NCBI GenBank assembly: GCA_001797695.1
Contig: MGQD01000167.1
Coordinates: forward strand, 1-5,805
Source: Deltaproteobacteria bacterium RBG_13_49_15
GTDB taxonomy: Bacteria > Desulfobacterota > Desulfobacteria > Desulfobacterales > UBA2156
Length of the DNA: 5,805 nt
Direction of reading: 5' to 3'
Shown: positions 5,506 to 5,805 of the stretch, piece after piece
Layout of the letters: each line of letters opens with the position of its first letter
Position numbering within the stretch: position 1 is the stretch's first letter
Program-made: the position numbers and the translations under genes
The notes under the pieces: generated by a model
What the model saw: the letters and a program-made list of their open reading frames with translations, nothing else
Databases searched by the model: none
What the model was told of the DNA's origin: nothing

Positions 5506-5805
5506 CATTTAATACCGGATAGTTTCACGATTTCGTTTAAGAAGGATTCGGCATTTTCGAAACCGCCGAGTTTTGAGTAAAAAACGGTTCCGGTCTTGCC
5601 TCCCCCGGGCTTAATTCCGAAAAAATAAGGAGTTCTGACCTCCCCGATTTGATTGTGGATGGTAAAATCAGGATCTTCGAACAGGGGAAACCGGATCTGA
5701 TACTTCTTTTGGAATACGGCCACCTCGTAAGCGCTGTTCCCGGCGCCGATTCCGATGAGTTTGATCTTCTCTTTCAGGGCCGTGTTTTTGGTCAATTTCT
5801 CGAAC
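5505..5805 (-). CDS. Thioredoxin-fold (redoxin/TlpA-like) protein, C-terminal fragment
   Basis: Ninety-nine residues are visible, and the frame stays open to the right edge, so the 5' end and any CxxC active site are outside the window. A TTG at 5795 is not a credible start because homology-like sequence continues beyond it. The visible part has the second half of a thioredoxin fold: a strand (KLIGIGAGN), a helix with FQKKYQIRFPLFEDPD, an RTP segment (the conserved cis-proline loop of thioredoxins) before the strand YFFGIK, then a hairpin (GTVFYSKLGGF) and a C-terminal helix. FP-LF-DPD followed by TP is common in TlpA/redoxin proteins. Its TGA overlaps an in-frame ATG of the peroxiredoxin frame. 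It may supply or receive electrons for the exported peroxiredoxin, but its own location is unknown without its N-terminus. Confidence 0.65.
   Translation of the reverse strand, partial: FEKLTKNTALKEKIKLIGIGAGNSAYEVAVFQKKYQIRFPLFEDPDFTIHNQIGEVRTPYFFGIKPGGGKTGTVFYSKLGGFENAESFLNEIVKLSGIK

Noticed and set aside
5493..5508. ATG at 5508 as the peroxiredoxin start
   Set aside because: It precedes the AGGAGG at 5500-5505, which is ideally spaced for the ATG at 5493, and it would lengthen the signal peptide without need.
1..5805. CRISPR array, tRNA, rRNA, insertion sequence or attachment site
   Set aside because: No regularly spaced repeats, cloverleaf, transposase motifs or terminal inverted repeats were seen; coding sequence accounts for nearly all of the window.

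Overview
This window is a compact stretch of bacterial chromosome in which every gene I can support lies on the minus strand, so transcription runs from high to low coordinates. Moderate GC, Shine-Dalgarno-led starts, ATGA stop/start overlaps and an apparent selenoprotein point to an anaerobic or sulfate-reducing type of bacterium. A Desulfobacterota (deltaproteobacterial) host is my best guess, but it is an inference.

Layout in transcription order: (1) the 3' end of a thioredoxin-fold (redoxin/TlpA-like) gene entering from the right edge; (2) an exported single-cysteine peroxiredoxin; (3) a large thioredoxin-domain protein of the YyaL/DUF255 (DsbH-type) family; (4) an arsenosugar-associated glycosyltransferase of the DUF2064/TIGR04282 type; (5) a small carboxymuconolactone-decarboxylase/AhpD-fold 'peroxidase-like' protein of the arsenosugar-associated type; (6) the radical SAM enzyme ArsS; (7) an FMN-dependent nitroreductase-family protein; (8) the first 21 codons of a glutaredoxin-like protein with a CSHC motif, running off the left edge. 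Junctions are very tight: ATGA overlaps near 5507 and 2957, and gaps of 19, 14, 34 and 31 bases elsewhere. The only larger gap is 74 bases, before the glutaredoxin gene. No promoter or terminator is convincing inside the window, which suggests one long transcript beginning to the right of it. There is no gene-free stretch over 300 bases.

Genes 4, 5 and 6 form the core of an arsenosugar-type organoarsenic pathway. ArsS is the enzyme known to join a methylated arsenic species to the 5'-deoxyadenosyl group of S-adenosylmethionine. The partner methyltransferase ArsM is not in this window. The flanking genes are almost all thiol or flavin redox proteins, so the locus reads as an arsenic-metabolism core set inside a redox cassette.

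The most important observation is that arsS does not appear to end at its first in-frame stop. The reading frame reaches the family's C-terminal signature (HCYTC-TAGAG-F-T) and then meets UGA (823-825), exactly where the family has its final Cys/Sec. Six more codons follow before a second UGA (802-804), and a small hairpin with G in its apical loop sits 20 nt after the first UGA. I therefore annotate ArsS as a 331-residue selenoprotein with Sec325. A conventional annotation would truncate it by seven residues and lose a probable active-site residue.
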